Below are positions 1 to 5,817 of a stretch of DNA of 5,817 bases, in pieces. The position numbers were made by a program, and so were the translations under genes. Below the pieces are notes generated by a model. It was not told the DNA's origin. It was given only the letters and a program-made list of their open reading frames with translations, and made no database searches. The stretch is from Planctomycetota bacterium (GTDB lineage Bacteria > Planctomycetota > Planctomycetia > Pirellulales > Pirellulaceae), in assembly GCA_019347795.1 (NCBI GenBank), contig JAHWKS010000413.1:1-5817 (forward strand), in the 5' to 3' direction. Each line of letters opens with the position of its first letter. Positions within the stretch are counted from its first letter, which is position 1.

Positions 1-1
1 C

Positions 2-487
2 GGCGCACCGACGCAAGACGAACTCATTAAGAAATATGCGGCCAAGAAGGAGCCGCTGGAAGTCGACAAGATCTTCCGCGCCCTGGTGAAGCTGGAAGGG
101 AGCGACTTGCACATGAAGGTCGGCCGGCCGCCGATCGTGCGGGTCAACGGCACGCTGCGCGAGCTGAACCGCGGCCCAGTGAACGACGAAGAGATGGTCC
201 GCCTGCTGTTTCCCATGATGGACGAGCGGAACCGCAAGATCTTTGACAAGGAAGGGGGCGCCGACTTCGCCTACACCGTGGACGTGGCCGACGACAACGG
301 CAAGGTGACCAACTGGCGGTTTCGCGTCAACCTGCTCCAACAACTGGGGCACGTGGGCCTGGTGGCTCGGCGCGTGAGTGCGTGGATTCCCAACTTCGCG
401 GGGCTGCACCTGCCGCCGGTGATGGAAAAGCTCTGCTTCTTCGACCAGGGAATGATCCTCCTGGCGGGCGTGACCGGCTCGGGATAG
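2..487 (+). CDS. N-terminal fragment of the PilT-like ATPase, ending at the amber codon
   Basis: This is what ordinary translation would make from the upstream start: the PAS-like N-terminal domain (SDLH, then RPPIVRVNGTLREL, a typical PilT stretch) and the beginning of the RecA-like domain up to the glycines of the P-loop. It would lack the P-loop lysine, Asp box, Walker B and His box, so it could not hydrolyse ATP. A GTG at 86 is an internal valine codon rather than a likely start, because clear coding sequence continues upstream of it to the window edge. An isolated N-terminal domain might still enter a hexamer, but that is speculation. Confidence 0.6.
   Translation, partial: GAPTQDELIKKYAAKKEPLEVDKIFRALVKLEGSDLHMKVGRPPIVRVNGTLRELNRGPVNDEEMVRLLFPMMDERNRKIFDKEGGADFAYTVDVADDNGKVTNWRFRVNLLQQLGHVGLVARRVSAWIPNFAGLHLPPVMEKLCFFDQGMILLAGVTGSG
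485..487 (+). other. In-frame TAG replacing the Walker A lysine codon
   Basis: The codons around the stop read V-T-G-S-G-stop-S-T-T-I, against the family pattern G-x-x-G-x-G-K-[ST]. One A-to-T change would turn AAG (Lys) into TAG. TAG also ends the GspE-like gene at 2983-2985 and the DUF4190-like gene at 4342-4344, so amber appears to be a normal stop in this genome and general recoding is unlikely. Confidence 0.9.
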
Positions 488-505
488 AGTACGACGATCG
501 CCTCG

Positions 506-1165
506 ATGCTCGACTTCGTCAACCACAACGAGCGGGTCCACATCCTCACGCTGGAAGACCCGATCGAATTTGTCTACACCGAAGACAAAGCGCTTATTAA
601 CCAGCGCGAGATCGGCATGGACGTAATCGACTTCGCGGTAGCGATGAAGCACGCCGTGCGGGAAGACCCGGACATCATGCTCGTGGGCGAGATGCGCGAC
701 GAAGAGACGTTCATGACCGCCATTCACGCCGCCGAGACGGGCCACCTGGTGTTCGGCACGATCCACGCCTCCACCGCCCCGTCCACGATCGGCCGCATCT
801 TGGACCTCTTCCCCGAGGCGATGCACAAGGCGATCCGCAGCGCCATCGCCTTCAACATGAAGGCGATCATCGCCCAGAAGCTGCTGAAGTCGATCAAGCC
901 GGGCGTGGGGCGGGTGCCGACCGTGGAGATCATGACCTTCAATGGCACGATCCAGAAGCTCGTGCTGGAGGGGCAGGACAACAAGCTTTCCGACGCCATC
1001 CGCTTGGGGGCCGAGGAAGGGATGCAGGACTTCACGATGAGCCTCAAGCAGCTCGTGGAGGAAGAATTAATCGACCGTCCGACGGCCCTGGAGGTGGCGC
1101 CGAACAAGGACGCATTGATTATGGCCCTGAAGGGAATTAATGTTTCACAACCCGGTATGATTTAA
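506..1165 (+). CDS. C-terminal fragment of the PilT-like ATPase, possible restart ORF
   Basis: An in-frame ATG lies 18 bases after the amber codon and opens 219 residues carrying the Asp box, Walker B with its catalytic glutamate, the His box and the C-terminal helical part of PilT. An automatic gene caller would probably report this as a separate short PilT. The bases before the ATG show no clear Shine-Dalgarno sequence, and the ATG encodes an internal methionine (ASMLDF) of the conserved fold. It is therefore more likely the tail of the broken gene than an independent gene. Restart after the nearby stop is possible, but the product would lack the whole P-loop. Confidence 0.55.
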   Translation: MLDFVNHNERVHILTLEDPIEFVYTEDKALINQREIGMDVIDFAVAMKHAVREDPDIMLVGEMRDEETFMTAIHAAETGHLVFGTIHASTAPSTIGRILDLFPEAMHKAIRSAIAFNMKAIIAQKLLKSIKPGVGRVPTVEIMTFNGTIQKLVLEGQDNKLSDAIRLGAEEGMQDFTMSLKQLVEEELIDRPTALEVAPNKDALIMALKGINVSQPGMI

Positions 1166-1197
1166 GCGCCCGTCCGCAGCACGAAAAACGACTCTCC

Positions 1198-2985
1198 ATG
1201 CCTCGCATCCTGATCGTCTTTCTCGGCGCCGCGACGGCGTCGCTTTTATTCGCGGACCCGGCCCTGGCGCAAGAGACGGCGCCCGCCGCGCCGCCGCAGC
1301 GCGGCGAAGGCTGGTACTTCGGCGTCACCCAGATCATCTTCGTATTGATCGTGTTCTGGATGTGGGTGAAGACCACCGACTGGGCCTCCTACGACTGCCA
1401 GACGCTCGGCCTGGAGCACGCGAAGTGGAGCCCCGTGCTCTTTTTCCCGTTCCTGTTCGGCTTTGTGCTGACGCTGTTCATTCCCGGGCCGTGGTGGCTG
1501 TTCTTTTTGGTGAACCTGCCGATCTTGATCCTCTGCGTGGCCGTGCCGCTGACGTTGTACATCAAGCATCGCAACCTCTACGTCACGGTGGACGAGCGGG
1601 TGATGACGCCCGACCACATCCGCCATGTGCTGGCCACACGCACCAAGATGGGCGTGAAGGCGGAGAAGGAGAAGCCTTACCAGGCCGGCGCCCCCGTGGA
1701 GCTGCGGGCGATGGGCGCGGCCGACGAGTCGCAGAACCAGGCCAACATCATCGTCGCCCGGCAGAACGCCGAAGGCTACGTCGCCACGAAGAACGTGATC
1801 GCGCAGGCGGCCGAGAAGCGGGCGGAAAAGGTGATGCTCGACTACACGCCTCAGGACGTGAAGGTCCGCTTCCTCATCGACGGCGTCTGGCATGACGGCG
1901 AGGCGATGGAGCGGGCCCCCGGCGACGCGCTCCTGGAGGCGGCCAAGAAGATCGCGAACCTCGACGAGAAAGACCGCCGCAACAAGCAGGAAGGAAAATT
2001 CGGCGCCAACTACAAAGACCTGAAGTACGTCTGCCTGCTGAGCTCCCAAGGCGTGAAGACGGGCGAGCGGGCGATCGTGCACCTGACCCTGCCCAAGGAG
2101 AAGAAGTTCAAGACGCTCGAAGAGCTGGGCATGCGCGAGAAGATGCGCGAGAAGACGCTCCAGCTGATGTTGAGCAAGAAAGGACTGATCGTATTCTCCT
2201 CGCTTCCCGGCGGCGGGCTGACCACCACCAGCACCGTCGCCATCGGTTCGACCGACCGGCTGCTGCGCGATTTCATCTCGGTCGAAGACGTAAAGAACCG
2301 CGAGCCGGAAGTCGAGAACGTCGAACCCCACACCTACGATGCGTCCCAGGGAGAGAAGCCGGTTACGCGGCTTCCCTCGCTGATCCGCCGCGAGCCGGAT
2401 TGCGTGGTGATCATGGACCCGGTGGAGAAGGAAACCTTCGACTTCATGAGCCAGCAGCTCGCCAAGGACGACTTGCTCTTCTTCACCAGCGTGCGGGCGA
2501 AGGAGGCCCCCGAGGCGATCCTGCGGCTGTTGGCGACGTACAAGGTGGCGCCGAAAGACCTGGCGCCGCTTCTGGTGTTCGTGCTCAACACCCGGCTGAT
2601 CCGCAAGCTGTGCCCGAAGTGCAAGGAGCCGTTCCAGCCTTCGCCGGAGTTTCTGCAGAAGCTGGGCATTCCTCCCGAGCGGGTCACCGAGTTGTATCGC
2701 GAGCGTCAGCCCCCCGGCCCCGACGCCACCGAGCGGGAGAAAAAAGAGAAATCGATCCCCTGCACCAAGTGCGGCGACCTCCGCTACTTCGGCCGAACGG
2801 CGATCTTCGAGCTGCTGGAAGTGAACGACCAGGTGCGCGAGGCGATCGTCAAGCAGCCGAAGCTGGAGGTGCTGAAGAAGGTGGCCCGCGCCGCCGGCAA
2901 CCGGGGCCTGCAGGAGGAAGGCATCCTGCTGGTCGCCCAGGGGGTCACCTCCCTGGAGGAGCTGCAGCGCGTGCTGAAACAGTAG
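1198..2985 (+). CDS. Membrane-anchored GspE/PilB-like protein with degenerate ATPase motifs
   Basis: GspE/PilB proteins are normally soluble ATPases that drive type II secretion or pilus assembly. This one starts with a signal-like segment (1-25, ALAQ at its end) and three hydrophobic helices at about 42-57, 79-96 and 99-122, then YIKHRN. That topology puts the rest in the cytoplasm. Residues about 205-300 match the N2 domain (VRFLIDGVWHD; LDEKDRRNKQEGKFG). The RecA-like domain follows from about 325. Aligned to PilB, the P-loop GPTGSGKT is SLPGGGLT (335-342), so the lysine is Leu341 and the first glycine Ser335. The Asp-box ED remains (363-364). The Walker B VGE becomes IMD with Asp407, and the His-box histidines become Leu426 and Arg433. 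The zinc motif is intact (Cys472, Cys475, Cys522, Cys525), followed by GRTAIFELLEV. I infer an inactive, structural or regulatory ATPase homologue acting with the PilT-like protein 32 bases upstream. The fold call is firm; the role is inferred. The start fits the signal segment, though no clear ribosome binding site is visible. Confidence 0.88.
   Translation: MPRILIVFLGAATASLLFADPALAQETAPAAPPQRGEGWYFGVTQIIFVLIVFWMWVKTTDWASYDCQTLGLEHAKWSPVLFFPFLFGFVLTLFIPGPWWLFFLVNLPILILCVAVPLTLYIKHRNLYVTVDERVMTPDHIRHVLATRTKMGVKAEKEKPYQAGAPVELRAMGAADESQNQANIIVARQNAEGYVATKNVIAQAAEKRAEKVMLDYTPQDVKVRFLIDGVWHDGEAMERAPGDALLEAAKKIANLDEKDRRNKQEGKFGANYKDLKYVCLLSSQGVKTGERAIVHLTLPKEKKFKTLEELGMREKMREKTLQLMLSKKGLIVFSSLPGGGLTTTSTVAIGSTDRLLRDFISVEDVKNREPEVENVEPHTYDASQGEKPVTRLPSLIRREPDCVVIMDPVEKETFDFMSQQLAKDDLLFFTSVRAKEAPEAILRLLATYKVAPKDLAPLLVFVLNTRLIRKLCPKCKEPFQPSPEFLQKLGIPPERVTELYRERQPPGPDATEREKKEKSIPCTKCGDLRYFGRTAIFELLEVNDQVREAIVKQPKLEVLKKVARAAGNRGLQEEGILLVAQGVTSLEELQRVLKQ
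2131..2154 (+). repeat. Perfect 12-bp tandem duplication inside the GspE-like gene
   Basis: ATGCGCGAGAAG occurs twice head to tail, giving MREKMREK at residues 312-319. It lies in the linker just before the RecA-like domain. It keeps the frame and lengthens a charged, probably helical segment by one helical turn. Confidence 0.9.
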
Positions 2986-3003
2986 CCCGTCGCCGGCGAA
3001 CGC

Positions 3004-3051
3004 ATGGCCCTCGAATCGCGTAAAGAAATCCCAGCCCGAGTAGACGAATGA
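3004..3051 (+). CDS. Possible 15-codon leader ORF overlapping the CvpA-like gene start
   Basis: An ATG at 3004 opens a frame reading MALESRKEIPARVDE and stops at TGA 3049-3051, overlapping the next gene's ATG (3048) in the ATGA arrangement typical of coupled translation. No Shine-Dalgarno sequence is visible before either start, and the peptide resembles nothing I recognise. So short a frame can arise by chance, so this is a weak call. Confidence 0.15.
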   Translation: MALESRKEIPARVDE

Positions 3052-3611
3052 CCCTGCTGCTTTTCCTCGTCGGCGTGTTCTTCATTTGCATGGCGATGCT
3101 CTGGACCGAGGGGCTGTGGAGCAACGCCATCACGTTGGTGAATGTGATGATCTCCGCCATGCTGGCAATGAGCTTCTGGGAGCCGCTGGCCAATTGGCTC
3201 CAGGGGCAGATGCCCAGCTTCGATTACGTGCTGGACATCATCGCCGTGTGGGGGATTTTCGCTTTTGCGATGGGGGATCTGCGAGCAGTCACGGCCTATC
3301 TCTCGAAGCGGAAGGTGCGGTTCCACAAGTTGATGGAGTCGCTCGGCAATATCGGGATGTCGATGATCGTGGCGGGGGTGATCACGTTCTTCACCGCCTG
3401 GACCTTGCACCTGGCGCCGCTGGCGCCCGATCCGTTTCGCGGGGCGAACCTCGCCCAGAGTTTCTGGCCGAAGGTCTGGTCGGGGCCGATGAGCTTCGCC
3501 TCCGGAGGAACGATGAGCGGCGGCCGGCGATTGCCGTCCGACCTGGCCGGGCGGTATCGCCAGCGTCGGGAGGCCCTGGCGGAGCTGCCGGGATTCCGCA
3601 AACCCAGCTGA
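3048..3611 (+). CDS. CvpA-like inner-membrane protein
   Basis: The 187-residue protein has four predicted membrane helices at about 2-18, 25-46, 60-77 and 99-121. A basic cytoplasmic-type loop (LSKRKVRFHK, 85-94) follows the third, and a polar, positively charged tail runs from about 130 to the end. The helix layout, the second helix after a short GLWSNAITL turn, and the overall size recall CvpA, an inner-membrane family linked in enterobacteria to colicin V production and envelope stress tolerance, with unknown biochemistry. The resemblance is from pattern and topology, so the family call is moderate. It begins 62 bases after the GspE-like gene and ends 4 bases before the next gene, which suggests a shared transcript. 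A tie to the ATPases is inferred from position only. The start codon has no clear ribosome binding site; ATG 3048 is chosen because the first helix begins immediately after it. Confidence 0.65.
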   Translation: MTLLLFLVGVFFICMAMLWTEGLWSNAITLVNVMISAMLAMSFWEPLANWLQGQMPSFDYVLDIIAVWGIFAFAMGDLRAVTAYLSKRKVRFHKLMESLGNIGMSMIVAGVITFFTAWTLHLAPLAPDPFRGANLAQSFWPKVWSGPMSFASGGTMSGGRRLPSDLAGRYRQRREALAELPGFRKPS

Positions 3612-3615
3612 CGGC

Positions 3616-4344
3616 ATGATGGCGCCCGAACTGCATTTCACATCCGAGCAGGAGCCGCAGGTGGAGGAGTACCGCCGCCTGAGCGGGCTGGCGGTGACGG
3701 CCCTGATCCTGGCGTTGCTCTCGCCCGCGGCGGTCCTGGGACAGTACGCGATCGCCATTCCGCCGCTGGCGGCCGCCTTTGCCGTCGCGGCGCTATGGCG
3801 GATTCACGCCAGCGGAGGAGACCTTTCTGGGCGGCGGCTGGCGGCCGTGAGCCTCGTGATCTCGCTTTTCTTCGGGGCGTGGGCCATCACCGACGCATTC
3901 GGCCAGCGGTGGCTGATGGCCCACCAGGCGAAACAGTTCTGCGACGGCTGGCTGGAGCTTGTCCAAGAGGGGAAACATTATGAGGCGCATCAGTGGACGA
4001 TGGATCCTCATGAGCGACTGCCGCCGGCTATTTCGCTGGAAGATTACTACGGGGAGAACGAGGCGGCCCGCAGCTCGGCTTTGCAGTTCATCGCCCTGGC
4101 GCCGTTGGCGGAGGGGGAGATTCCGAAGCTTCGCGACTTCCGCTATCTGGGAAACGCGAGCGTCGCTTGGGAGTTCGAAAAGCTGGTTGTCACGCACCGC
4201 TATCAATTGACCTACGAAGCAGGCGAGGAGCTTCAGTCGCACGAAGCGGAGCTTGTGGCGGTCCGCACGCTCCCTCCCGACTCCGACGTCGCCTACTGGC
4301 AGCTCCGCGACTTGCGGACGACGCGGCGCAACCGGTTTCCGTAG
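3616..4344 (+). CDS. DUF4190-like membrane protein with a soluble C-terminal domain
   Basis: The 242-residue product has a short acidic N-terminus and three hydrophobic helices at about 24-41, 43-61 and 74-93. Between the second and third is the basic, glycine-containing turn RIHASGGDLSGRRLA. This helix-pair, 'RI..sGg.l.GR.lA', helix layout resembles DUF4190, a small membrane domain common in planctomycetes and actinobacteria with no known function. Residues about 100-242 form a soluble region rich in acidic and aromatic residues (GWLELVQEGKHYEAHQW; LEDYYGENEAA). Its start recalls domains in which a small helical bundle precedes a beta-sheet, but I do not recognise it. It starts 4 bases after the CvpA-like gene, so the two are probably translated together. 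A second ATG at 3619 would remove only one residue. It may be an accessory of the upstream envelope genes, judged by position alone. Confidence 0.6.
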   Translation: MMAPELHFTSEQEPQVEEYRRLSGLAVTALILALLSPAAVLGQYAIAIPPLAAAFAVAALWRIHASGGDLSGRRLAAVSLVISLFFGAWAITDAFGQRWLMAHQAKQFCDGWLELVQEGKHYEAHQWTMDPHERLPPAISLEDYYGENEAARSSALQFIALAPLAEGEIPKLRDFRYLGNASVAWEFEKLVVTHRYQLTYEAGEELQSHEAELVAVRTLPPDSDVAYWQLRDLRTTRRNRFP

Positions 4345-4398
4345 TTCCCAGAGATTCGCGGCAAGCGCAGACGCATCCTGCTTTCCATCAGGCCGAAC

Positions 4399-5817
4399 AT
4401 GAATGCTTCACTTTTCCGAACGGCGCTGTTGTGCGCCGGGATTGCCGCCATCATGACCAGCGCTGGTTTCTCCGCCTCTGCTCAAGAAAAGTCAAGGCGC
4501 AACGACGAGCGCCGCAACCCCGCGGTCGCCGGCTACGACCGTCCCGTGGGGCCGCCGCACCAGAGCCGCTCGGTGGTGCTTGCGAAACATGGCATAGTGG
4601 CCACGAGCCATCCCTCGGCGGCGCAGGTGGGGCTGGATGTTTTGCGCGACGGGGGGAATGCGGTTGACGCGGCGATTGCCGTCAACGCGATGCTGGGCGT
4701 GGTGGAGCCGATGAGCTGCGGCATCGGCGGCGATTTGTTCGCCATCGTCTGGGACGCCAAGACGCAGCAGATCTACGGACTCAACGCCAGCGGCCGCAGC
4801 CCGGCGTCCATCTCGCGTGCGGAGTTCGAGAAGCGCGAGCTCGACAAAATCCCGCTGGAGGGCCCGCTTCCCTGGAGCGTTCCCGGCTGCGTCAGCGGCT
4901 GGGAGGAGCTGCGAAGCCGGTTCGGGACGAAGGATTTCTCGGTGCTCTTGGCGCCGTCGATCGAGGCTTCCGAGGAGGGTTTCCCGGTCACGGAAGTGAT
5001 CTCGCACTATTGGAAAGGCGCCGAGGAAGCGCTCTCTCGCTGGCCCGACTCGGCCGAGACGTACCTGATCGACGGCCGGGCGCCGCGGATGGGCGAGGTG
5101 TTCCACAATCCGAACCTGGCCGCGTCGTATCGCCTGATTGCCAAAAACGGGGCCAAGGCGTTCTACGAAGGCGAGATCGCCCGCACGATCGCGGAGTTCA
5201 GCCGCGAGAATGACGGCTATCTTTCGCTCGAGGACTTGAAGGAGCACCGGTCGGAATGGGTCGAGCCGGTCTCAACCAACTACCGGGGCTACGACGTGTG
5301 GGAGCTGCCGCCCAACGGGCAAGGCATCGCCGTGCTGCAGATGCTCAATATCCTGGAAGGTTACGATCTGAAGTCGCTCCGCCCGGGCGATCCGAAGTGG
5401 ATCCACCTGTTTGCGGAGTCGAAGAAGCTGGCCTTCGCCGATCGCGCGAAGTACTACGCCGACATGGCGATGGCCGACGTGCCGGTGGATTGGCTGATCT
5501 CCAAGGAATACGCGGCCCAGCGGCGGAAGGTGATCGATCCGGACCGCGCCGCGGCCGACGTGGCCGCCGGCGATGAGCAGCTTGCCCACGGCGATACCGT
5601 GTATCTGACCGTCGTCGATAAGGATCGCAACTGCTGCTCGCTCATCCAGAGCAACTACTACGGGTTCGGCTCCAAGGTCACGCCGGGGGACGCGGGGTTC
5701 GTAATGCAGAACCGCGGCGCGCTGTTCGCCCTCCACGAGGAACATCGCAACCGGCTGGCGCCGCGCAAGCGTCCGTTCCACACGATCATTCCCGCGCTGG
5801 TCACCAAGGACGACCGT
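4399..5817 (+). CDS. ggt: Gamma-glutamyltransferase-family Ntn hydrolase, exported, 3' partial
   Basis: Members of this family cleave gamma-glutamyl compounds such as glutathione, or related amides, after cutting themselves into two subunits. The first 28 residues form a Sec-type signal peptide (Arg7, hydrophobic core, ASA before Gln29), so the enzyme should act in the periplasm. Family landmarks follow: GIVATSHP at 65-72, GGNAVDAA at 85-92, EPMSCGIGGDLFA at 103-115, and Arg133 in SGRSP, matching the arginine that holds the substrate carboxylate. The catalytic nucleophile is Thr400 in GDTVYLTVVD; processing would occur just before it. Where E. coli Ggt has the Ser-Ser-Met substrate-site motif, this protein has His461-Thr462-Ile463, and the QNRG segment replaces the NNQMDDF region. 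It thus belongs to the broader hydrolase/acylase-like branch, so glutathione may not be the substrate. The window stops at residue 473, before the usual 550-600. The gene starts 54 bases after its neighbour and has no obvious functional link to it. Confidence 0.93.
   Translation, partial: MNASLFRTALLCAGIAAIMTSAGFSASAQEKSRRNDERRNPAVAGYDRPVGPPHQSRSVVLAKHGIVATSHPSAAQVGLDVLRDGGNAVDAAIAVNAMLGVVEPMSCGIGGDLFAIVWDAKTQQIYGLNASGRSPASISRAEFEKRELDKIPLEGPLPWSVPGCVSGWEELRSRFGTKDFSVLLAPSIEASEEGFPVTEVISHYWKGAEEALSRWPDSAETYLIDGRAPRMGEVFHNPNLAASYRLIAKNGAKAFYEGEIARTIAEFSRENDGYLSLEDLKEHRSEWVEPVSTNYRGYDVWELPPNGQGIAVLQMLNILEGYDLKSLRPGDPKWIHLFAESKKLAFADRAKYYADMAMADVPVDWLISKEYAAQRRKVIDPDRAAADVAAGDEQLAHGDTVYLTVVDKDRNCCSLIQSNYYGFGSKVTPGDAGFVMQNRGALFALHEEHRNRLAPRKRPFHTIIPALVTKDDR

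Larger units (their letters stand above)
2..1165 (+). pseudogene. pilT: PilT-like type IV pilus/T2SS family ATPase, 5' partial, interrupted by one in-frame amber codon
   Basis: PilT-family proteins are cytoplasmic hexameric ATPases that power pilus retraction or related secretion machines. The frame is open from the window edge, so the true start lies upstream. Counting codons from base 2, the SDLH motif of the N-terminal domain is at 34-37, the P-loop GVTGSG at 156-161, the Asp box LTLEDPIE around E185-D186, Walker B DIMLVGEMRD with catalytic Glu230, and the His box HLVFGTIH with His248 and His255. The C-terminal part (GMQDF, LIDRPTALEVAP) also fits PilT. The sole defect is TAG at codon 162, where the P-loop lysine belongs; the frame continues correctly on both sides. 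Read through, it gives at least 387 codons, a normal family size once the missing start is added. Every other motif is intact, so the lesion looks recent, or is a sequence error. PilT-like family membership is clear; a true retraction role is unproven because no other pilus genes are in view. Confidence 0.88.

Noticed and set aside
485..487. Amber codon read as pyrrolysine or a genome-wide recoded sense codon
   Set aside because: TAG ends two neighbouring genes at plausible protein C-termini, and nothing near the codon suggests a recoding element. A bulky lysine derivative in a P-loop would also be unlikely to work.
1246..2331. 361-codon open frame on the minus strand opposite the GspE-like gene
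   Set aside because: It lies wholly inside a clearly real gene. Its product is a low-complexity run of R, L, V, H and G, as expected from the antisense of GC-rich codons, and shows no recognisable domain.
2990..2999. Ten-base perfect palindrome TCGCCGGCGA just after the GspE-like stop, considered as a terminator
   Set aside because: It has no loop and no T-run, so it cannot form a normal intrinsic terminator. Such GC palindromes are common in this composition.
2784..3758. 324-codon open frame on the minus strand spanning three + strand genes
   Set aside because: It covers the ends of well-supported genes and has the biased composition of a shadow frame.
4345..4398. Gap before the gamma-glutamyltransferase gene, examined for a promoter or terminator
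   Set aside because: No inverted repeat with a T-run and no convincing -35/-10 pair was seen in these 54 bases.
4492..5247. 251-codon open frame on the minus strand opposite the gamma-glutamyltransferase gene
   Set aside because: The + strand encodes all the family motifs here. The antisense product is arginine- and alanine-rich with no recognisable motif.

Overview
The window looks like chromosomal DNA from a GC-rich bacterium, most likely a planctomycete of the Pirellula type. That placement is an inference from overall protein character: a PilT-like ATPase next to a membrane-anchored GspE-like protein, a DUF4190-like membrane protein, and starts with little or no Shine-Dalgarno sequence. 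It is not a database match. All genes are on the + strand and closely packed, with gaps of 32, 62, 4 and 54 bases, so they could be co-transcribed. No RNA gene, mobile element, CRISPR array or convincing terminator was seen.

Positions 2-1165 encode a PilT-family hexameric ATPase that enters from upstream. It is well conserved from the SDLH motif to its C-terminus but is broken by one in-frame TAG at 485-487, which sits exactly where the invariant Walker A lysine codon should be. Positions 1198-2985 encode a 595-residue GspE/PilB-like protein. Its N-terminus is a signal-like segment plus three membrane segments. Its C-terminal ATPase fold has lost the Walker A lysine, the catalytic glutamate and the His-box histidines, but keeps a four-cysteine zinc motif. 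It is probably a membrane-anchored pseudo-ATPase.

Positions 3048-3611 encode a four-helix membrane protein resembling CvpA. Four bases later, 3616-4344 encode a DUF4190-like protein with three membrane segments and a soluble C-terminal domain of unknown role. From 4399 to the window end runs an exported gamma-glutamyltransferase-family enzyme, cut off at residue 473.

A reasonable reading is that the first two genes form an ATPase pair (canonical PilT-like motor plus inactive membrane-bound partner) serving a pilus or secretion-like envelope machine, with the two small membrane proteins as possible partners. The gamma-glutamyltransferase probably has a separate job. The main point for a second look is that, as written, neither ATPase has a P-loop lysine: one by an apparently recent nonsense change, the other by long-standing divergence.
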